A stretch of DNA of 64,000 nucleotides from Chromohalobacter beijerinckii (GCF_023061185.1 NZ_JAKGAK010000009.1:47572-111571); one strand, 5' to 3'; positions 36,179-51,444 are shown, counted from the first letter of the stretch. Notes: generated by a model not told the origin, from the letters alone. Translations and numbers: made by a program.

Positions 36179-37153
36179 TTACAAGCCTTCCTCGAGCAAC
36201 TGGGGAGCGAAGTAAGTCATGATCAGATCGGCACCGGCGCGGCGCATCGAGCCCAGTGTTTCACGGATCACCGCCGCTTCATCGATTACACCCTGTTGCG
36301 CCGCCAGGCGAATCATCGCGTACTCGCCGCTGACCTGGTACGCCACCAGCGGCAACAGGCTGTTGCGACGGATGTCCGCCATGATGTCCAGATACGCCAG
36401 CGCCGGCTTGACCATCAGGAAATCGGCGCCCTCGGCTTCGTCTGCCAGCGACTCACGCAGCGCCTCGCGCCGGTTCATGGGGTCCATCTGATAGGCCTTG
36501 CGATCGCCCTGGAGTTCAGTACCCGCCGCTTCGCGGAAGGGGCCATACAGCGCCGACGCCAGCTTGGTGGAATACGCCATGATGGGGATATCCTCGAAAC
36601 CGGCCTCGTCCAAGGCCGCACGAATCGTCGCCACCTGACCATCCTGTGCCGCCGAGGGCGCGATGATGTCGGCCCCCGCCTTGGCGGCCGCCACGGCCTG
36701 AATGCCGAGATTGCGAATGGTCAGGTCGTTGTCGACCGTATCGCCCTTGAGGATGCCGCAGTGCCCGTGCGTGGTGTACTCACAAAAGCAGATATCCGGA
36801 ATCACCACCATCTCGGGATCGGCCGCCTTGATGATGCGTACCATGCGCGACACCAGGCCATTTTCGTCCATGGCATCGCTGCCGTCGGCATCTTTGTGAT
36901 GCGAAATGCCGAACGGCATGATGCCTCTGAGGCCCAGCGCGCTGAGGCGTTTCACTTCCTCCGCCAGTTGGCTTTCCGGCACGCGATACTGCCCCGGCAT
37001 CCCCTCAATGGGGACAAAATCGTCCGCGTCTTCTTCCACGAAGATCGGATACACCAAGTGCTCCGGACGCAGCGAGGTTTCACGCACGATGTCACGCAGC
37101 GATGATGTGCGCCGCAGGCGCCGCAGGCGGGCCTGGGGAAACTGAGCAGGCAT
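36179..37153 (-). CDS. hemB: Delta-aminolevulinic acid dehydratase (porphobilinogen synthase)
   Basis: Joins two 5-aminolevulinate molecules to porphobilinogen in heme synthesis. The 324-residue protein has the zinc cysteines in [14 protein letters not shown], the two active-site lysines in [14 protein letters not shown] and [10 protein letters not shown], and the [10 protein letters not shown] loop that resembles the E. coli form and differs from the Mg-type Pseudomonas loop (APSDMMDG, from memory). AAGGAG stands six bases before the ATG. It follows glmS (150 bases) on the same strand. HemL, the enzyme making its substrate, is encoded in the same window. Confidence 0.97.
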   Translation of the reverse strand: MPAQFPQARLRRLRRTSSLRDIVRETSLRPEHLVYPIFVEEDADDFVPIEGMPGQYRVPESQLAEEVKRLSALGLRGIMPFGISHHKDADGSDAMDENGLVSRMVRIIKAADPEMVVIPDICFCEYTTHGHCGILKGDTVDNDLTIRNLGIQAVAAAKAGADIIAPSAAQDGQVATIRAALDEAGFEDIPIMAYSTKLASALYGPFREAAGTELQGDRKAYQMDPMNRREALRESLADEAEGADFLMVKPALAYLDIMADIRRNSLLPLVAYQVSGEYAMIRLAAQQGVIDEAAVIRETLGSMRRAGADLIMTYFAPQLLEEGL

Positions 37154-37303
37154 GTAGGACTCCTTGGATGGTCGATGGCATGCCGCCGACGTGTTCCGGT
37201 GGCGCGGCGAGCATTGCCTGACATGAACCTTCGACCAATTTTATAGCAAGCTAACAAAAACGCCCAGCCGACGAATTGTCGCATCCGCCGGCGGGTACGC
37301 GTG

Positions 37304-39136
<1,833 letters not shown>

Positions 39137-39152
39137 ATTGAACTCCTCGTCT

Positions 39153-39923
39153 TCATTCGTTGACCGCAGCGCGGATGACGGCAATGCCCTGGGCCTCGAT
39201 CCGTCGACAGGTATCCGCATCGAGCCCCTCGTCGGTGATCAGGGTATGAATCCGTTCCCACGGCAGTTCCAGATTGGGGATGCGCCGGCCGATCTTGTCG
39301 GATTCGGCGAGTACCACGACTTCGCGCGCGACCTCCGCCATCACCCGCGATAGCCCCAGCAATTCGTTGTAGGTGGTGGTCCCACGCTCCAGGTCGATGC
39401 CGTCGGCACCGATGAACAATTGATCGAAATCGTAGAAACGCAACACCTGCTCGGCGACCTGTCCCTGGAAGGATTCGGAGTGCGGGTCCCAGGTACCGCC
39501 GGTCATCAGGATCGCCGGCTCGGGCTCCACCTCGCGCAAGGCATTGGCCACCGACAGCGCGTTGGTCATCACCACCAGCCCCTCGCGCCCGCCCAGTTCG
39601 GGAATCATCGCCGAGGTGGTCGTGCCGCTGTCGATGATGATGCGATTGTGGGCGCGTATCCGCGCACTCGCCGCTTGCGCAATCGCTAGCTTTCGGGGCG
39701 AAAGCGGCGCGTTGGCTTCCGCCAGTATCTCACTAGGTAACGGCAAGGCACCGCCGAAACGACGCAACAGCAGACCGCTCTTCTCCAGCGTGGCGAGATC
39801 CTTGCGTACGGTGACCTCAGAGGTGGCGAAGTGGCGGGCAAGCGTATCGACGCTGGTTTCACCCTGCTCATTCACGTAGGCCAGCATGGCATGGCGCCGC
39901 TGGGCAGTATCGCGTTTGGGCAT
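39153..39923 (-). CDS. glmR: DeoR-family regulator of the glm genes (GlmR-like)
   Basis: A 256-residue repressor-type protein with an N-terminal DeoR helix-turn-helix ([35 protein letters not shown] in blocks) and a C-terminal sugar-phosphate sensing domain ([45 protein letters not shown]). Sitting between glmU and glmS matches the Pseudomonas glmR arrangement, so it probably tunes amino-sugar synthesis or export of related sugars. The ATG at 39923 is preferred over the upstream GTG at 39938 because AAGGAT lies just before it. The 16-base gap to glmS suggests coupled expression. Confidence 0.85.
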   Translation of the reverse strand: MPKRDTAQRRHAMLAYVNEQGETSVDTLARHFATSEVTVRKDLATLEKSGLLLRRFGGALPLPSEILAEANAPLSPRKLAIAQAASARIRAHNRIIIDSGTTTSAMIPELGGREGLVVMTNALSVANALREVEPEPAILMTGGTWDPHSESFQGQVAEQVLRFYDFDQLFIGADGIDLERGTTTYNELLGLSRVMAEVAREVVVLAESDKIGRRIPNLELPWERIHTLITDEGLDADTCRRIEAQGIAVIRAAVNE

Positions 39924-40088
39924 ATCATCCTTATTCACGAAAGATATATCTTCCGAAACGAAACAATACGCTTATAAAACGCGATTCGTTATCTTCGGTC
40001 AAGCACCGCCCGGCCTGTGGAAGAAAAATAGCGCACGGCAGAGGGGAAATCTCATTCCCTCAAGAGATAGCGGGAGGAGACTATAAGA

Positions 40089-40110
40089 GGACGACCGCTG
40101 AGGGCCGCCC
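40089..40110 (-). terminator. Weak hairpin after glmU
   Basis: On the minus strand an 8-bp stem with two G-U wobbles (40089-40096 with 40103-40110, 6-base loop) follows the glmU stop by 8 bases. The tail (TCTTATAGTCT) has no clear U run, so it may attenuate rather than stop transcription into glmR. Confidence 0.3.
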
Positions 40111-40118
40111 TTTACCAT

Positions 40119-41480
40119 TCACGAAGACTTACGCGGCCGTTGCCAACCGGCACGCGTGGTCTGACGCGGTCGCGCCACCGCCAACGCCCCGGCGTCGACA
40201 TTCTTGTTAATGGTCGAGCCGGCCCCGACCGTCGCGCCATCGCCCAGCGATACCGGCGCTACCAGGGCGGTATTGGAGCCCACGAAGACGTCGTCGCCGA
40301 TGTCGGTGCGGTGTTTATTGGCGCCGTCGTAATTGCAAGTGATGGTGCCCGCGCCGATATTGACGCCACGCCCCAGCCGAGCATCGCCGACGTAGCTCAA
40401 GTGGTTGATCTTGCTGCCTTCGCCAACCTCGGCATTCTTGGTCTCGACGAAGTTACCCACTTTGCTGTCGCATGCCAGGCGCGTGCCGGGACGCAAACGT
40501 GCGAAGGGCCCGATGTGCGCGCGCGCAGCCACTTCGGCTCCTTCGATGACGCTGTGCGCCTCGATTACCGTCTCCGCCGCAATATGGCTGTCGCGGATCA
40601 GCGTATAGGGGCCCACGCTGACGCCATCGCCGAGCGTCACCTCGCCCTCGAACACACAGCCCACGTCGATGAAGACGTCATGTCCGCAGTCGAGGTTGCC
40701 GCGTACATCGAAGCGAGCCGGATCGGCCAATGCCACGCCGTCGGTCAGCAGACGCTCGGCCTGGTCCCGCTGATAGGCGCGCTCGAGGGCCGCCATCTGC
40801 GAGCGATTGTTGACGCCTTCGACTTCCAGCGCCGAGGCAGGCGCGGCCGTGGCGATATCGATGCCCTCGGCCGCCGCCATGGCGAAGATGTCGGTCAAAT
40901 AATACTCGCCCTGAACGTTCTCGGCGGAGAGCCGGGGCAACCAGCGCTTGAGCTGCGCCCCGGTGGCGGCAACGATACCAGTGTTGCATTCGGTGATGGC
41001 GCGCTGGGCTTCGCTGGCTTCCTTGTGTTCGACAATGCCCGTAACGCGGCCGTCGGTATCACGCACGATCCGCCCATAACCGCTGGGATCAGGCAGTTCC
41101 ACGGTCAAAAGCCCCAAGCGGGTCTCATCCACTTCGGCAAGCAATGCCGCCAAGGTCTCGGCGCGGATCAGCGGGACATCGCCGTAGAGGATCAACACCT
41201 TGCCGTCGCCCATGTTCTCCAGTGCCTGGGCCACGGCATGACCGGTCCCCTTTTGTTCGGCCTGCAGGGCGAACCGCACCTCGCGCCCGCCGAGTTCGGT
41301 CTCGACCTGCTCGGCGCCGTGGCCAATCACCACGTGCGTGCGCGTCGCGCCCAGTTGCTCGGCAGTATCCAGCACATGCGTCACCATCGGCTTACCCGCC
41401 AACGGATGCAAAACCTTGGGCTTGGCCGAACGCATCCGCGTTCCCTGACCGGCGGCGAGTATCACCACGTCTAACGTCAT
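40119..41480 (-). CDS. glmU: Bifunctional UDP-GlcNAc pyrophosphorylase / glucosamine-1-P acetyltransferase GlmU
   Basis: Carries out the last two steps to UDP-N-acetylglucosamine. The N-terminal nucleotidyltransferase half (about residues 1-228) starts LDVVILAAGQGTRMRSAKPKVLHPLAGKP and contains QKGTGHAV and YGDVPLI. The C-terminal half is a left-handed beta helix built of hexapeptide repeats (about 250-430) with FVETKNAEVGEGSK and NYDGANKHRT. Its 453 residues match E. coli GlmU (456). An AGGGA sequence is about nine bases before the ATG. It follows the atp operon terminator and leads the glmU-glmR-glmS run. Confidence 0.97.
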   Translation of the reverse strand: MTLDVVILAAGQGTRMRSAKPKVLHPLAGKPMVTHVLDTAEQLGATRTHVVIGHGAEQVETELGGREVRFALQAEQKGTGHAVAQALENMGDGKVLILYGDVPLIRAETLAALLAEVDETRLGLLTVELPDPSGYGRIVRDTDGRVTGIVEHKEASEAQRAITECNTGIVAATGAQLKRWLPRLSAENVQGEYYLTDIFAMAAAEGIDIATAAPASALEVEGVNNRSQMAALERAYQRDQAERLLTDGVALADPARFDVRGNLDCGHDVFIDVGCVFEGEVTLGDGVSVGPYTLIRDSHIAAETVIEAHSVIEGAEVAARAHIGPFARLRPGTRLACDSKVGNFVETKNAEVGEGSKINHLSYVGDARLGRGVNIGAGTITCNYDGANKHRTDIGDDVFVGSNTALVAPVSLGDGATVGAGSTINKNVDAGALAVARPRQTTRAGWQRPRKSS

Positions 41481-41617
41481 CGCTGTCGTCCCTATGCATC
41501 TCTTAAAGAAGATGGCCGTATTCTACGGTGGGCGGAAGGCGCTACCAAGCGACATGCGTCATGTCTCGGCACGATATGTAAACGTCCGTGACAGGCGGTT
41601 AGCGGATAGCATTCACG

Positions 41618-41644
41618 AAAAAAAGGCGACCCGTGGGTCGCCTT
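41618..41644 (-). terminator. Factor-independent terminator of the atp operon
   Basis: Perfect 10-bp stem on the minus strand (AAGGCGACCC at 41623-41632 against 41635-41644, 2-base loop), followed leftward by seven T residues (41624 down to 41618 as A on the plus strand). It lies 28 bases after the atpC stop and separates atp genes from glmU. This is a textbook terminator. Confidence 0.92.
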
Positions 41645-41671
41645 CATGGACAGTGGCATCGCGTGCGGCGC

Positions 41672-42097
41672 CTAGCGGCGGCTACCCTTCTCACGCAGTT
41701 GCTGGATGGTACGCAACTGTGCCACGGCTTCCGCCAGTTCGGCGGCCGCACGGGTGTAGTCGAGATCGGACTGCTTGTCGCCCATGGACCGCAAGGCCTC
41801 CTGACGCGCCTCTTCGGCGGCAGCCTCATTGAGATCGTGCGCCCGCGTGGCCGTATCGGCCAGCACCGAGACCACCTCCGGTTGGACCTCCAGGAAGCCG
41901 CCAGTGACGAAGTACACTTCTTCCTCGCCATCTTCACGCGTCACACGGACCGGTCCCGGCTTGAGCTCGGTGAGCAGCGGTGCGTGACCACGCAGAATAC
42001 CCAGATCGCCCGACACGCCGGCCGCCACTAGCTGCTCGGCGCTGCCGGAGAAGATGGCCTTCTCGGCGCTGACGATGTCGCATTGGAAGCTAGCCAT
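41672..42097 (-). CDS. atpC: ATP synthase epsilon subunit AtpC
   Basis: Central-stalk subunit of the F1 sector that couples and inhibits rotation. It has the N-terminal beta barrel (FQCDIVSAEKAIFSG, GDLGILRGHAPLLTELKPG) and the C-terminal helical hairpin (AAEEARQEALRSMG onward). The 141 residues are close to E. coli (139). The ATG at 42097 has GAGGAGA six bases upstream; an in-frame extension to 42157 is not needed. It is the last gene of atpIBEFHAGDC, 78 bases after atpD. Confidence 0.96.
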   Translation of the reverse strand: MASFQCDIVSAEKAIFSGSAEQLVAAGVSGDLGILRGHAPLLTELKPGPVRVTREDGEEEVYFVTGGFLEVQPEVVSVLADTATRAHDLNEAAAEEARQEALRSMGDKQSDLDYTRAAAELAEAVAQLRTIQQLREKGSRR

Positions 42098-42175
42098 CGC
42101 TATCTCCTCGTTCATGGAAGCGTCGGGCACGGCGCGCAACGGCGCCGTGCCTACCACTCCCGAATGGGCATGGCC

Positions 42176-43639
<1,464 letters not shown>

Positions 43640-44518
43640 TCATACGGCGGCGGCGCCGCCGACGATCTCCGAAATCTCCTGGGTGATCGCGGCCTGACGG
43701 GCCTTGTTATAGACCAGCTCCAGGTCATCGATCAGATTGCCGGCATTGTCAGTCGCGCTCTTCATCGCGATCATCCGTGCCGCCTGTTCGCAGGCCGCAT
43801 TCTCGACCACTGCCTGGTACACCTGGGATTCCACATAGCGCACTAGCAAATGATCGAGCAGGGTCTTGGCGTCCGGCTCATACAGGTAGTCCCAGCTGCC
43901 GCTGGCACGTGTCTCTTCTTCATCGTCATCATCCGCCTCGGCTTCCAAGGGGAGCAACTGACGTACGACCGGCTTCTGAGTCATGGTGTTGACGAACTCG
44001 TTATGCACCACGTAAAGCCGATCCAGTTGCCCCTCATCGAAGGCCTTCAGCATGACACTGACGCTCCCGATCAGGTCTTCGACGGCCGGGGCTTCGCCCA
44101 GACCGCTCTTGCCCGCCACCAAGTTGCCGCCATGGTTGCGAAAGAACACATTGGCCTTGGAGCCGATAGCCGCGTAATCGACCTCGACGTCCTGTTCATG
44201 CCAGTACTTGGCTTCGCGCGTCACGGCCTTGAACACGTTGACGTTCAGGCCGCCGGCCAAGCCTCGGTCACTGGAGACCACGATATACCCCACGCGCTTG
44301 ATTTCGCGCTCGATCATGTACTCATGACGATACTCGGGGTTGGCCTTGGCAATGTGACTCACCACGCGACGGATCAGCTTCGCGTACGGCTGGCTGGCCG
44401 TCATGCGTTCCTGGGCCTTGCGCATCTTCGACGCAGCGACCATTTCCATGGCACTGGTGATCTTCTGCGTGTTCTTGATGCTCCCGATCTGGGTGCGAAT
44501 CTCTTTTGCAGCTGCCAT
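43640..44518 (-). CDS. atpG: ATP synthase gamma subunit AtpG
   Basis: The rotating central shaft of F1. The 292-residue protein starts [31 protein letters not shown] and ends with the coiled-coil helix [18 protein letters not shown], the two helices that penetrate the alpha/beta ring. The middle includes [15 protein letters not shown]. An acidic insert ([13 protein letters not shown] near residue 205) is typical of halophile surface acidification. GAGGG lies before the ATG. Placed between atpA and atpD as usual. Confidence 0.97.
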   Translation of the reverse strand: MAAAKEIRTQIGSIKNTQKITSAMEMVAASKMRKAQERMTASQPYAKLIRRVVSHIAKANPEYRHEYMIEREIKRVGYIVVSSDRGLAGGLNVNVFKAVTREAKYWHEQDVEVDYAAIGSKANVFFRNHGGNLVAGKSGLGEAPAVEDLIGSVSVMLKAFDEGQLDRLYVVHNEFVNTMTQKPVVRQLLPLEAEADDDDEEETRASGSWDYLYEPDAKTLLDHLLVRYVESQVYQAVVENAACEQAARMIAMKSATDNAGNLIDDLELVYNKARQAAITQEISEIVGGAAAV

Positions 44519-44583
44519 CTCGATCTCACCCTCTTGCGAGCCGCTCAGCTAGGATTGCCGGCCCGGTGTCACCGGGCCTTGCA

Positions 44584-46128
44584 TCACCAGGTCTGAGTGG
44601 ACTTGAACGTCTCGAGGCCGGACTTGAGGCCCTGCTTGATATCGTCGTCGTAATTACCGGTCTGATTGATCTTGTCGATCAGCTCGGCATGCTCGGATTT
44701 CATGTACGCCTGCAGCGCTTTCTCGAAATCCAGCACCTTGTTGACTTCAATATCTTCCAGGAAACCTTCGTTGGCGGCGTACAGTGTCACCGCCATTTCG
44801 GCCACCGACATCGGCGAATACTGATTCTGCTTCATCAGCTCGGTGACGCGCTGCCCATGCTCAAGCTGCTTACGGGTCGCTTCGTCGAGATCCGAGGCGA
44901 ACTGTGAGAAAGCAGCCAGTTCACGATACTGCGCCAAGGCCAGACGCACGGTCCCGCCCAGTTTCTTGATGATCTTGGTCTGCGCCGAGCCACCCACACG
45001 CGATACCGAAAGACCCGCGTTGATCGCCGGACGTACCCCAGAGTTGAAGAGGTTCGTCTCGAGGAAGATCTGACCGTCGGTGATCGAGATCACGTTGGTC
45101 GGCACGAACGCCGAGACGTCGCCGCCCTGAGTCTCGATGATCGGCAACGCGGTCAGCGAGCCGGTCTTGCCTTTGACCTCACCGTTGGTGAGCTTCTCGA
45201 CATGATCGGCGTTGATACGCGCGGCACGCTCGAGGAGACGCGAGTGGAGATAGAAAACGTCGCCCGGATAGGCTTCGCGGCCCGGCGGACGGCGCAGCAG
45301 CAGCGAGACCTGACGATAGGCCACGGCTTGCTTGGAGAGATCGTCGTAGACGATGAGAGCGTCTTCGCCACGGTCGCGGAAATACTCGCCCATGGTGCAG
45401 CCGGAGTACGCCGCCAGGAACTGCATCGGTGCCGGGTCAGCGGCGCCGGCAGCGACGATGATGGTGTGTTCCATGGCCCCATGCTCTTCGAGCTTGCGCA
45501 CCATGTTGGCAATGGTCGACTGCTTCTGGCCGATGGCGACGTAGACGCAGGTAACGCCCTTGTCTTTCTGGTTGATGATGGTGTCGATGGCGATCGCCGA
45601 CTTACCGATCTGACGGTCACCGATAATCAGCTCACGCTGACCACGGCCGATCGGCACCATGGCGTCGATGGACTTGAGACCGGTCTGGATCGGCTCGTCG
45701 ACGGACTGACGGGTAATGACGCCCGGCGCGACCTTTTCCACCGCGTCGGTCATCTTGGTGTCGAGCTCGCCCTTGCCATCGATGGGGTTACCCAGCGCAT
45801 CGACCACACGGCCAATCAATTCCGGACCCACCGGCACCTCGAGGATACGACCGGTACACTGCGCGGTCATGCCCTCTTCGAGCTGCAGATAGTCGCCGAG
45901 CACCACGGCGCCGACGCTGTCACGCTCGAGGTTGAGCACCATGCCGAAGATGCTGCCGGGGAACTCGATCATTTCGCCGAACATCGCGTCGGCGAGACCG
46001 TGGATCTTCACGATACCGTCGGAAACGCTGACCACGGTACCTTCGTTGCGGGCTTCGGATGCGACATCCAGCTTTTCGATACGCTGTTTGATGATGTCGC
46101 TGATCTCGGAAGGATTCAGTTGCTGCAT
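44584..46128 (-). CDS. atpA: ATP synthase alpha subunit AtpA
   Basis: Non-catalytic nucleotide-binding F1 subunit. The 514-residue protein has an N-terminal helix [18 protein letters not shown] that contacts delta, Walker A GDRQIGKS (a common variant of GDRQTGKT), [16 protein letters not shown] and the SISDGQIFLE region with the alpha-Arg in VSRVGGSAQ. Length matches E. coli (513). GAGGGA precedes the ATG. It follows atpH by 16 bases. Confidence 0.98.
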   Translation of the reverse strand: MQQLNPSEISDIIKQRIEKLDVASEARNEGTVVSVSDGIVKIHGLADAMFGEMIEFPGSIFGMVLNLERDSVGAVVLGDYLQLEEGMTAQCTGRILEVPVGPELIGRVVDALGNPIDGKGELDTKMTDAVEKVAPGVITRQSVDEPIQTGLKSIDAMVPIGRGQRELIIGDRQIGKSAIAIDTIINQKDKGVTCVYVAIGQKQSTIANMVRKLEEHGAMEHTIIVAAGAADPAPMQFLAAYSGCTMGEYFRDRGEDALIVYDDLSKQAVAYRQVSLLLRRPPGREAYPGDVFYLHSRLLERAARINADHVEKLTNGEVKGKTGSLTALPIIETQGGDVSAFVPTNVISITDGQIFLETNLFNSGVRPAINAGLSVSRVGGSAQTKIIKKLGGTVRLALAQYRELAAFSQFASDLDEATRKQLEHGQRVTELMKQNQYSPMSVAEMAVTLYAANEGFLEDIEVNKVLDFEKALQAYMKSEHAELIDKINQTGNYDDDIKQGLKSGLETFKSTQTW

Positions 46129-46144
46129 GCCATGTCCCTCGAAC

Positions 46145-46681
46145 TCAAGCGGAAAGTGCGTCGCGTAGACGGTTCAATCGACCGCGTACCGAACCGTCGA
46201 TGACGGTGTCGCCGGCACGCAGGATCACGCCGCCCATCAGCGCACGGTCCACCTGAGTGGTAATGGAGATTTCGCGGTTGAGACGCTTCTTCAGCGCAGT
46301 CGCGAGCTTGTCCTGCTGTGCGGCATCCAGATCGAAGGCGGAGACGATGGTCACATCCACCCGCTTCTCTTCTCGAGCGCGCAATGCCTCGAACTGCTCG
46401 GCGATCGCCGGGAGGGCGGCAAACCGCCCCCGCGAGCCAACGGTACGGAGGAAGTTGCGAAGAGACTCATCGAGTTCTCCGCAAACCTCGAGCAACAACT
46501 CGGTCTTCTGTCCTCGGGACAGTTTCGGGTTGCCCACCACCTTGGCGTTGAAATCGGTGTCAACCACCGCTTGCGCCGCCGAGGCCAGGTGTCCGGACCA
46601 GGCTTCAAGCGCCTTTTGATCGCGCGCATATTCGAACGCCGCCTTGGCGTACGGACGAGCTACGGTAGACGTTTCAGCCAT
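46145..46681 (-). CDS. atpH: ATP synthase delta subunit AtpH
   Basis: Links the top of F1 to the b-subunit stalk. The 178-residue protein is mostly helical in the first ~110 residues ([20 protein letters not shown] opening) and ends with the conserved [33 protein letters not shown]. Length equals E. coli delta (177). GGAGGTGAGG stands just before the ATG. The spacing of 11 bases to atpF and 16 to atpA shows a tight operon. Confidence 0.97.
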   Translation of the reverse strand: MAETSTVARPYAKAAFEYARDQKALEAWSGHLASAAQAVVDTDFNAKVVGNPKLSRGQKTELLLEVCGELDESLRNFLRTVGSRGRFAALPAIAEQFEALRAREEKRVDVTIVSAFDLDAAQQDKLATALKKRLNREISITTQVDRALMGGVILRAGDTVIDGSVRGRLNRLRDALSA

Positions 46682-46692
46682 GCCTCACCTCC

Positions 46693-47163
46693 TCAGAGCT
46701 CAGCCGCGAGCTTGTCGACCAGCTCACGATGCTTGGCTTCATCAATGGAGGAGTCGAGGATGCGCTCGGCCCCCTGAATGGCGAGTGTCGCCACCTGGGT
46801 CCGCAACTCTTCCTTCGCACGCTGCGTCTCCTGCTCGATCTCGCCGCGAGCGCTTTCGATCATGCGCTCCCCTTCGAGACGAGCGTTATCACGCGCTTCC
46901 TCGATCATCTGGTTGGCCCGTTTATGGGCCTGCTCGATGATCTCGGCCGCCTGCTCCTTGCTCTCCTTGAGTTGCTCGGCTGCTTGCTCCTGAGCCAGCT
47001 CAAGGTCGCGAGTCGCACGGCTGGCCGCATCCAGGCCATCGGCGATCTTCTTTTGCCGCTCCTGCAACGCCTGCATGACCGGCGGCCATACAAACTTCAT
47101 GCAGAACCAGACGAAGACCGCGAAGGCTATGGCCTGACCGATCAGGGTTAGGTTCAGATTCAC
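46693..47163 (-). CDS. atpF: ATP synthase b subunit AtpF
   Basis: Peripheral stalk of the enzyme. A single N-terminal membrane helix (about residues 4-25, [23 protein letters not shown]) is followed by a long charged coiled coil and ends VDKLAAEL. Its 156 residues equal E. coli b. The start is GTG at 47163 behind GAGAGGTGC. It lies 66 bases after atpE. Confidence 0.97.
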   Translation of the reverse strand: MNLNLTLIGQAIAFAVFVWFCMKFVWPPVMQALQERQKKIADGLDAASRATRDLELAQEQAAEQLKESKEQAAEIIEQAHKRANQMIEEARDNARLEGERMIESARGEIEQETQRAKEELRTQVATLAIQGAERILDSSIDEAKHRELVDKLAAEL

Positions 47164-47229
47164 GCCAGCACCTCTCGCATCACAAGTTTGGGGTTAATGT
47201 CACCGTGGCCCATGGGCCAAACGGCAAAG

Positions 47230-47496
<267 letters not shown>

Positions 47497-47529
47497 TCAA
47501 GGTTTAAGGGTTGGGGTTGAGAAAACCGG

Positions 47530-48808
<1,279 letters not shown>

Positions 48809-48866
48809 GGCGTCGGTCTTGCCGTCCTCTTATTGCTGGTGTCGTCACCCGGACAAATCTTGGCGG

Positions 48867-48895
48867 ATTATAGGGGAGGGCCTAGTGGCCTTCAA
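48867..48895 (-). promoter_or_regulatory. Strong sigma-70 promoter of the atp operon
   Basis: On the minus strand TTGAAG (48890-48895) and a perfect TATAAT (48867-48872) are separated by 17 bases. The start of transcription would fall near 48860, giving a leader of about 50 bases to the atpI ATG. This is the cleanest promoter I find in the window. Confidence 0.85.
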
Positions 48896-49035
48896 CAGAA
48901 CATGGGCCGATTTAGCGCGATCTGGCAGCTCGTTACCACTAAAGGGGCACGAAAAGACGATAAATAACGTTAACGCGCTAAACGTTGACTGCGGCATTTT
49001 GTCACACTAACCGCTTATCGTGCGGCTGCATCCGG

Positions 49036-49959
49036 TCACTGAATATGCCCCAGGATGCCATCCAGTTCGTCGAGGCTGGTGTAACGAATGGTGACACGTC
49101 CCTTGCCGGAGGCCCCATGCTGGATCTTGACCGGCGCGCCCAGCAGTTCGGCGAGACGCGTTTCGAGCCGTGCCACATCGGTATTGCCCGACGCGCTCGG
49201 CGCAGGCTTGGTGGTCTCTTTGCCGCTGGCGTTCTGCTTGGCCAGCGCCTCGGTCTGGCGCACGGTTAAATCACGTTCGACGACTTCACGCGCAATGCTA
49301 CGCTGACGCGCGACGGGCAGGGTCAGCAGGGCACGTGCATGCCCCATGTCCAGATCGCCGCGTTCGAGCAGGGTCTGCACTTCCTCGTCGAGACTCAACA
49401 GGCGCAGCAGGTTCGCCACTTGGGCGCGCGATTTGCCCACCGCATCGGCCACCTGCTGTTGTGTGAGCTCGAAGTCGTCGAGCAGGCGCTTCAGCGCCAT
49501 GGCTTCTTCCACCGGGTTGAGGTTTTCGCGCTGGATGTTCTCGATCAGCGCCAAGGCGAGGGCAGCCTCGTCGCTGACCTCGCGCACCACGGCGGGGATG
49601 ACGTCGAGTTCCGCCAATTGAGCGGCCCGCCAGCGTCGTTCGCCAGCGATGATCTCGTAGCGAGACTCGCCCATCGGTCGAACCACGATGGGTTGCATGA
49701 CGCCCTGGGCACGAATCGAATCGGCCAGTTCTTCGAGCGACTCGGGTTGGATATCACGCCGTGGCTGATACTTGCCCCGGCTCAGTTGCCCCAGCGGCAA
49801 GCGCATCAAGCGCTCCTGCTCCTCGCTGGCAGCCGGGGCCTGAGCGGGTTCCAGCACGACATCGCCGTCGATGGCGTCATCGCCGAGTGTCTCGCGTTGA
49901 CGCGCGCCTGCACCGATCAAGGCATCCAGGCCGCGTCCCAGTGCGCGTTTGCGCGTCAT
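49036..49959 (-). CDS. parB: Chromosome partition protein ParB
   Basis: Centromere-binding CTP-switch protein that loads at parS and works with ParA. The 307-residue protein has the N-terminal ParA-contact motif KRALGRGLDALIG, the ParB core with GERRWRAAQLA (CTP-binding box) and ENIQRENLNPVEEA, a helix-turn-helix near residues 150-175 (LTQQQVADAVGKSRAQVANLLRLL) and a C-terminal dimerisation domain. The ATG at 49959 has GAGGGAA seven bases upstream. It starts 40 bases after parA. I find no perfect parS in the window by eye. Confidence 0.96.
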   Translation of the reverse strand: MTRKRALGRGLDALIGAGARQRETLGDDAIDGDVVLEPAQAPAASEEQERLMRLPLGQLSRGKYQPRRDIQPESLEELADSIRAQGVMQPIVVRPMGESRYEIIAGERRWRAAQLAELDVIPAVVREVSDEAALALALIENIQRENLNPVEEAMALKRLLDDFELTQQQVADAVGKSRAQVANLLRLLSLDEEVQTLLERGDLDMGHARALLTLPVARQRSIAREVVERDLTVRQTEALAKQNASGKETTKPAPSASGNTDVARLETRLAELLGAPVKIQHGASGKGRVTIRYTSLDELDGILGHIQ

Positions 49960-49999
49960 AAGTATTCCCTCGATTCGTCTCCCACTCGCCAAGGACGCG

Positions 50000-50767
50000 T
50001 CATAGCGCCAGGCGGCGGATCAGTTCCTTGGCCAACACCCGATGGGCCTGGCTTCCCCGCGACAGGCGCGCATACTTGGTCACCGGTACGCCGTGGCTAG
50101 GTGCCTCAGCGACGCGCACGTTGCGCGGAATGGTCGTCTTGAGCAGGGTGTCACCGAAATATTGGCTCAACTGTTTGCTGACGTCGCGCGTCAGGCTGTT
50201 GCGCGCGTCGTACATGGTTCGCACGATGCCGAAAATGCTTAGATCGGGATTCACGTTGGCCTGGATCTGCTCGACGGTGTCCAGCAGTGCGGAAAGGCCT
50301 TCCAATGCGTAGAACTCGCATTGCAACGGGATAAGTACTCCGTCCGCCGCGGTCAAGGCGTTGACGGTCAGCATATTGAGCGAAGGCGGACAATCGATGA
50401 TCACCACGTCGTAACTTGCGGCCACGCTTCCCAAGGCATCGCCCAGGCAGCGCTCGCGTCCGTCACGGTCGAGGAGATCGACTTCGGCGGCGGTCAGGTC
50501 GCCATTGCCGGGCAGCAGAGCATAGCCGGCGTCGGGGCAATCGAGAATCACCTCGCTGGCACGGCGTCCGTCGAGCAGCACCTCAAGCACGCTACCCTCG
50601 AGTTCATGCTTGTCGACGCCACTGCCCATGGTGGCATGTCCCTGGGGATCGAGGTCGACCAATAGGACCCGCCTGTCCAGCGCGGCGAGACAGGCCGCGA
50701 GATTGACCGCGGTGGTGGTCTTGCCAACGCCACCCTTCTGGTTGGTCAAGGCGATTATCTTGGTCAC
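50000..50767 (-). CDS. parA: Chromosome partition ATPase ParA
   Basis: A 255-residue deviant-Walker ATPase that positions origins after replication. It starts KIIALTNQKGGVGKTTTAVNLAA (KGGVGKT P-loop) and contains DLDPQGHATMGSG and DCPPSLNMLTVNAL. The start is GTG at 50767 with GGGAG seven bases upstream. It lies directly upstream of parB and 50 bases after rsmG. Chromosomal rather than plasmid type because of its size and place beside rsmG-mnmG. Confidence 0.96.
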   Translation of the reverse strand: MTKIIALTNQKGGVGKTTTAVNLAACLAALDRRVLLVDLDPQGHATMGSGVDKHELEGSVLEVLLDGRRASEVILDCPDAGYALLPGNGDLTAAEVDLLDRDGRERCLGDALGSVAASYDVVIIDCPPSLNMLTVNALTAADGVLIPLQCEFYALEGLSALLDTVEQIQANVNPDLSIFGIVRTMYDARNSLTRDVSKQLSQYFGDTLLKTTIPRNVRVAEAPSHGVPVTKYARLSRGSQAHRVLAKELIRRLAL

Positions 50768-50817
50768 GATCGACTCCCATTATCGACAACGCCCGAAAAC
50801 GGCAGCGCTGGTGGCAT

Positions 50818-51444
50818 TCAACTACGTCGCAGGCGCACGAGCACACGTTGCGCCTCATCGCCCGGTACCGCCAGTGGACGGTTTTCGACGAGCGTCACCT
50901 CGCTCGGCAAGGCGGCAAGCTCCGTCTCCACATCACGGCCCTTCATCGCTAACCATTCGCCATCCTCGGCCAACAAGGGGCGCGTCAGCGTGAGGAAGGT
51001 CGCCAGATCGGCGAAGGCTCGCGACACGATCTGATCGAAACCGCCATGCTCGAAGGTTTCCACCCGCGCTTGCACCGGCATGACGTTATCCAGCCCCAAC
51101 TCTAGAACGGCCTGGCGCTGAAAGCGTACTTTTTTGCCATTACCGTCGAGCATGGTTACCGCCAGGCGAGGATCGAGTATCGCCAATACCAGGCCAGGCA
51201 ACCCGGCGCCTGCACCGACATCGAGCAACGTCGGACCACGCACGGCGGCTGCTATGCTGGCGCTATCGAGCAGATGGCGGGTGACCATCTGCTCAGGATC
51301 ACGTACCGCGGTGAGGTTATAGGCGCGGTTCCACTTGTGCAACAACGCGAGCAACGCCAACAGGCGCTCACGGGCAGTGGCATCGACTTCAACCCCGAGC
51401 GCGGCGAGGCCGGTATCGAGACGCGTTTCACAAGCTGGGGTCAT
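50818..51444 (-). CDS. rsmG: 16S rRNA m7G527 methyltransferase RsmG
   Basis: A 208-residue SAM-dependent enzyme that methylates G527 of 16S rRNA. The SAM motif [15 protein letters not shown], the [11 protein letters not shown] block and the [14 protein letters not shown] segment are all present. Its ATG overlaps the mnmG stop by 4 bases, the usual coupling of these two genes (formerly gidA-gidB). Confidence 0.97.
   Translation of the reverse strand: MTPACETRLDTGLAALGVEVDATARERLLALLALLHKWNRAYNLTAVRDPEQMVTRHLLDSASIAAAVRGPTLLDVGAGAGLPGLVLAILDPRLAVTMLDGNGKKVRFQRQAVLELGLDNVMPVQARVETFEHGGFDQIVSRAFADLATFLTLTRPLLAEDGEWLAMKGRDVETELAALPSEVTLVENRPLAVPGDEAQRVLVRLRRS

Noticed and set aside
37230..37290. 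Terminator after glmS (GGGCGTTTTTG on the minus strand)
   Set aside because: A T run is present but I could not form a clean stem in front of it; left out of the feature list.
40140..41474. Rightward open frame opposite glmU (about 444 codons)
   Set aside because: Antisense shadow of glmU; no RBS and repetitive shadow composition from the hexapeptide repeats.
45202..46203. Rightward open frame opposite atpA (about 333 codons)
   Set aside because: It mirrors atpA codon structure; GC-rich genes often leave the antisense frame open.
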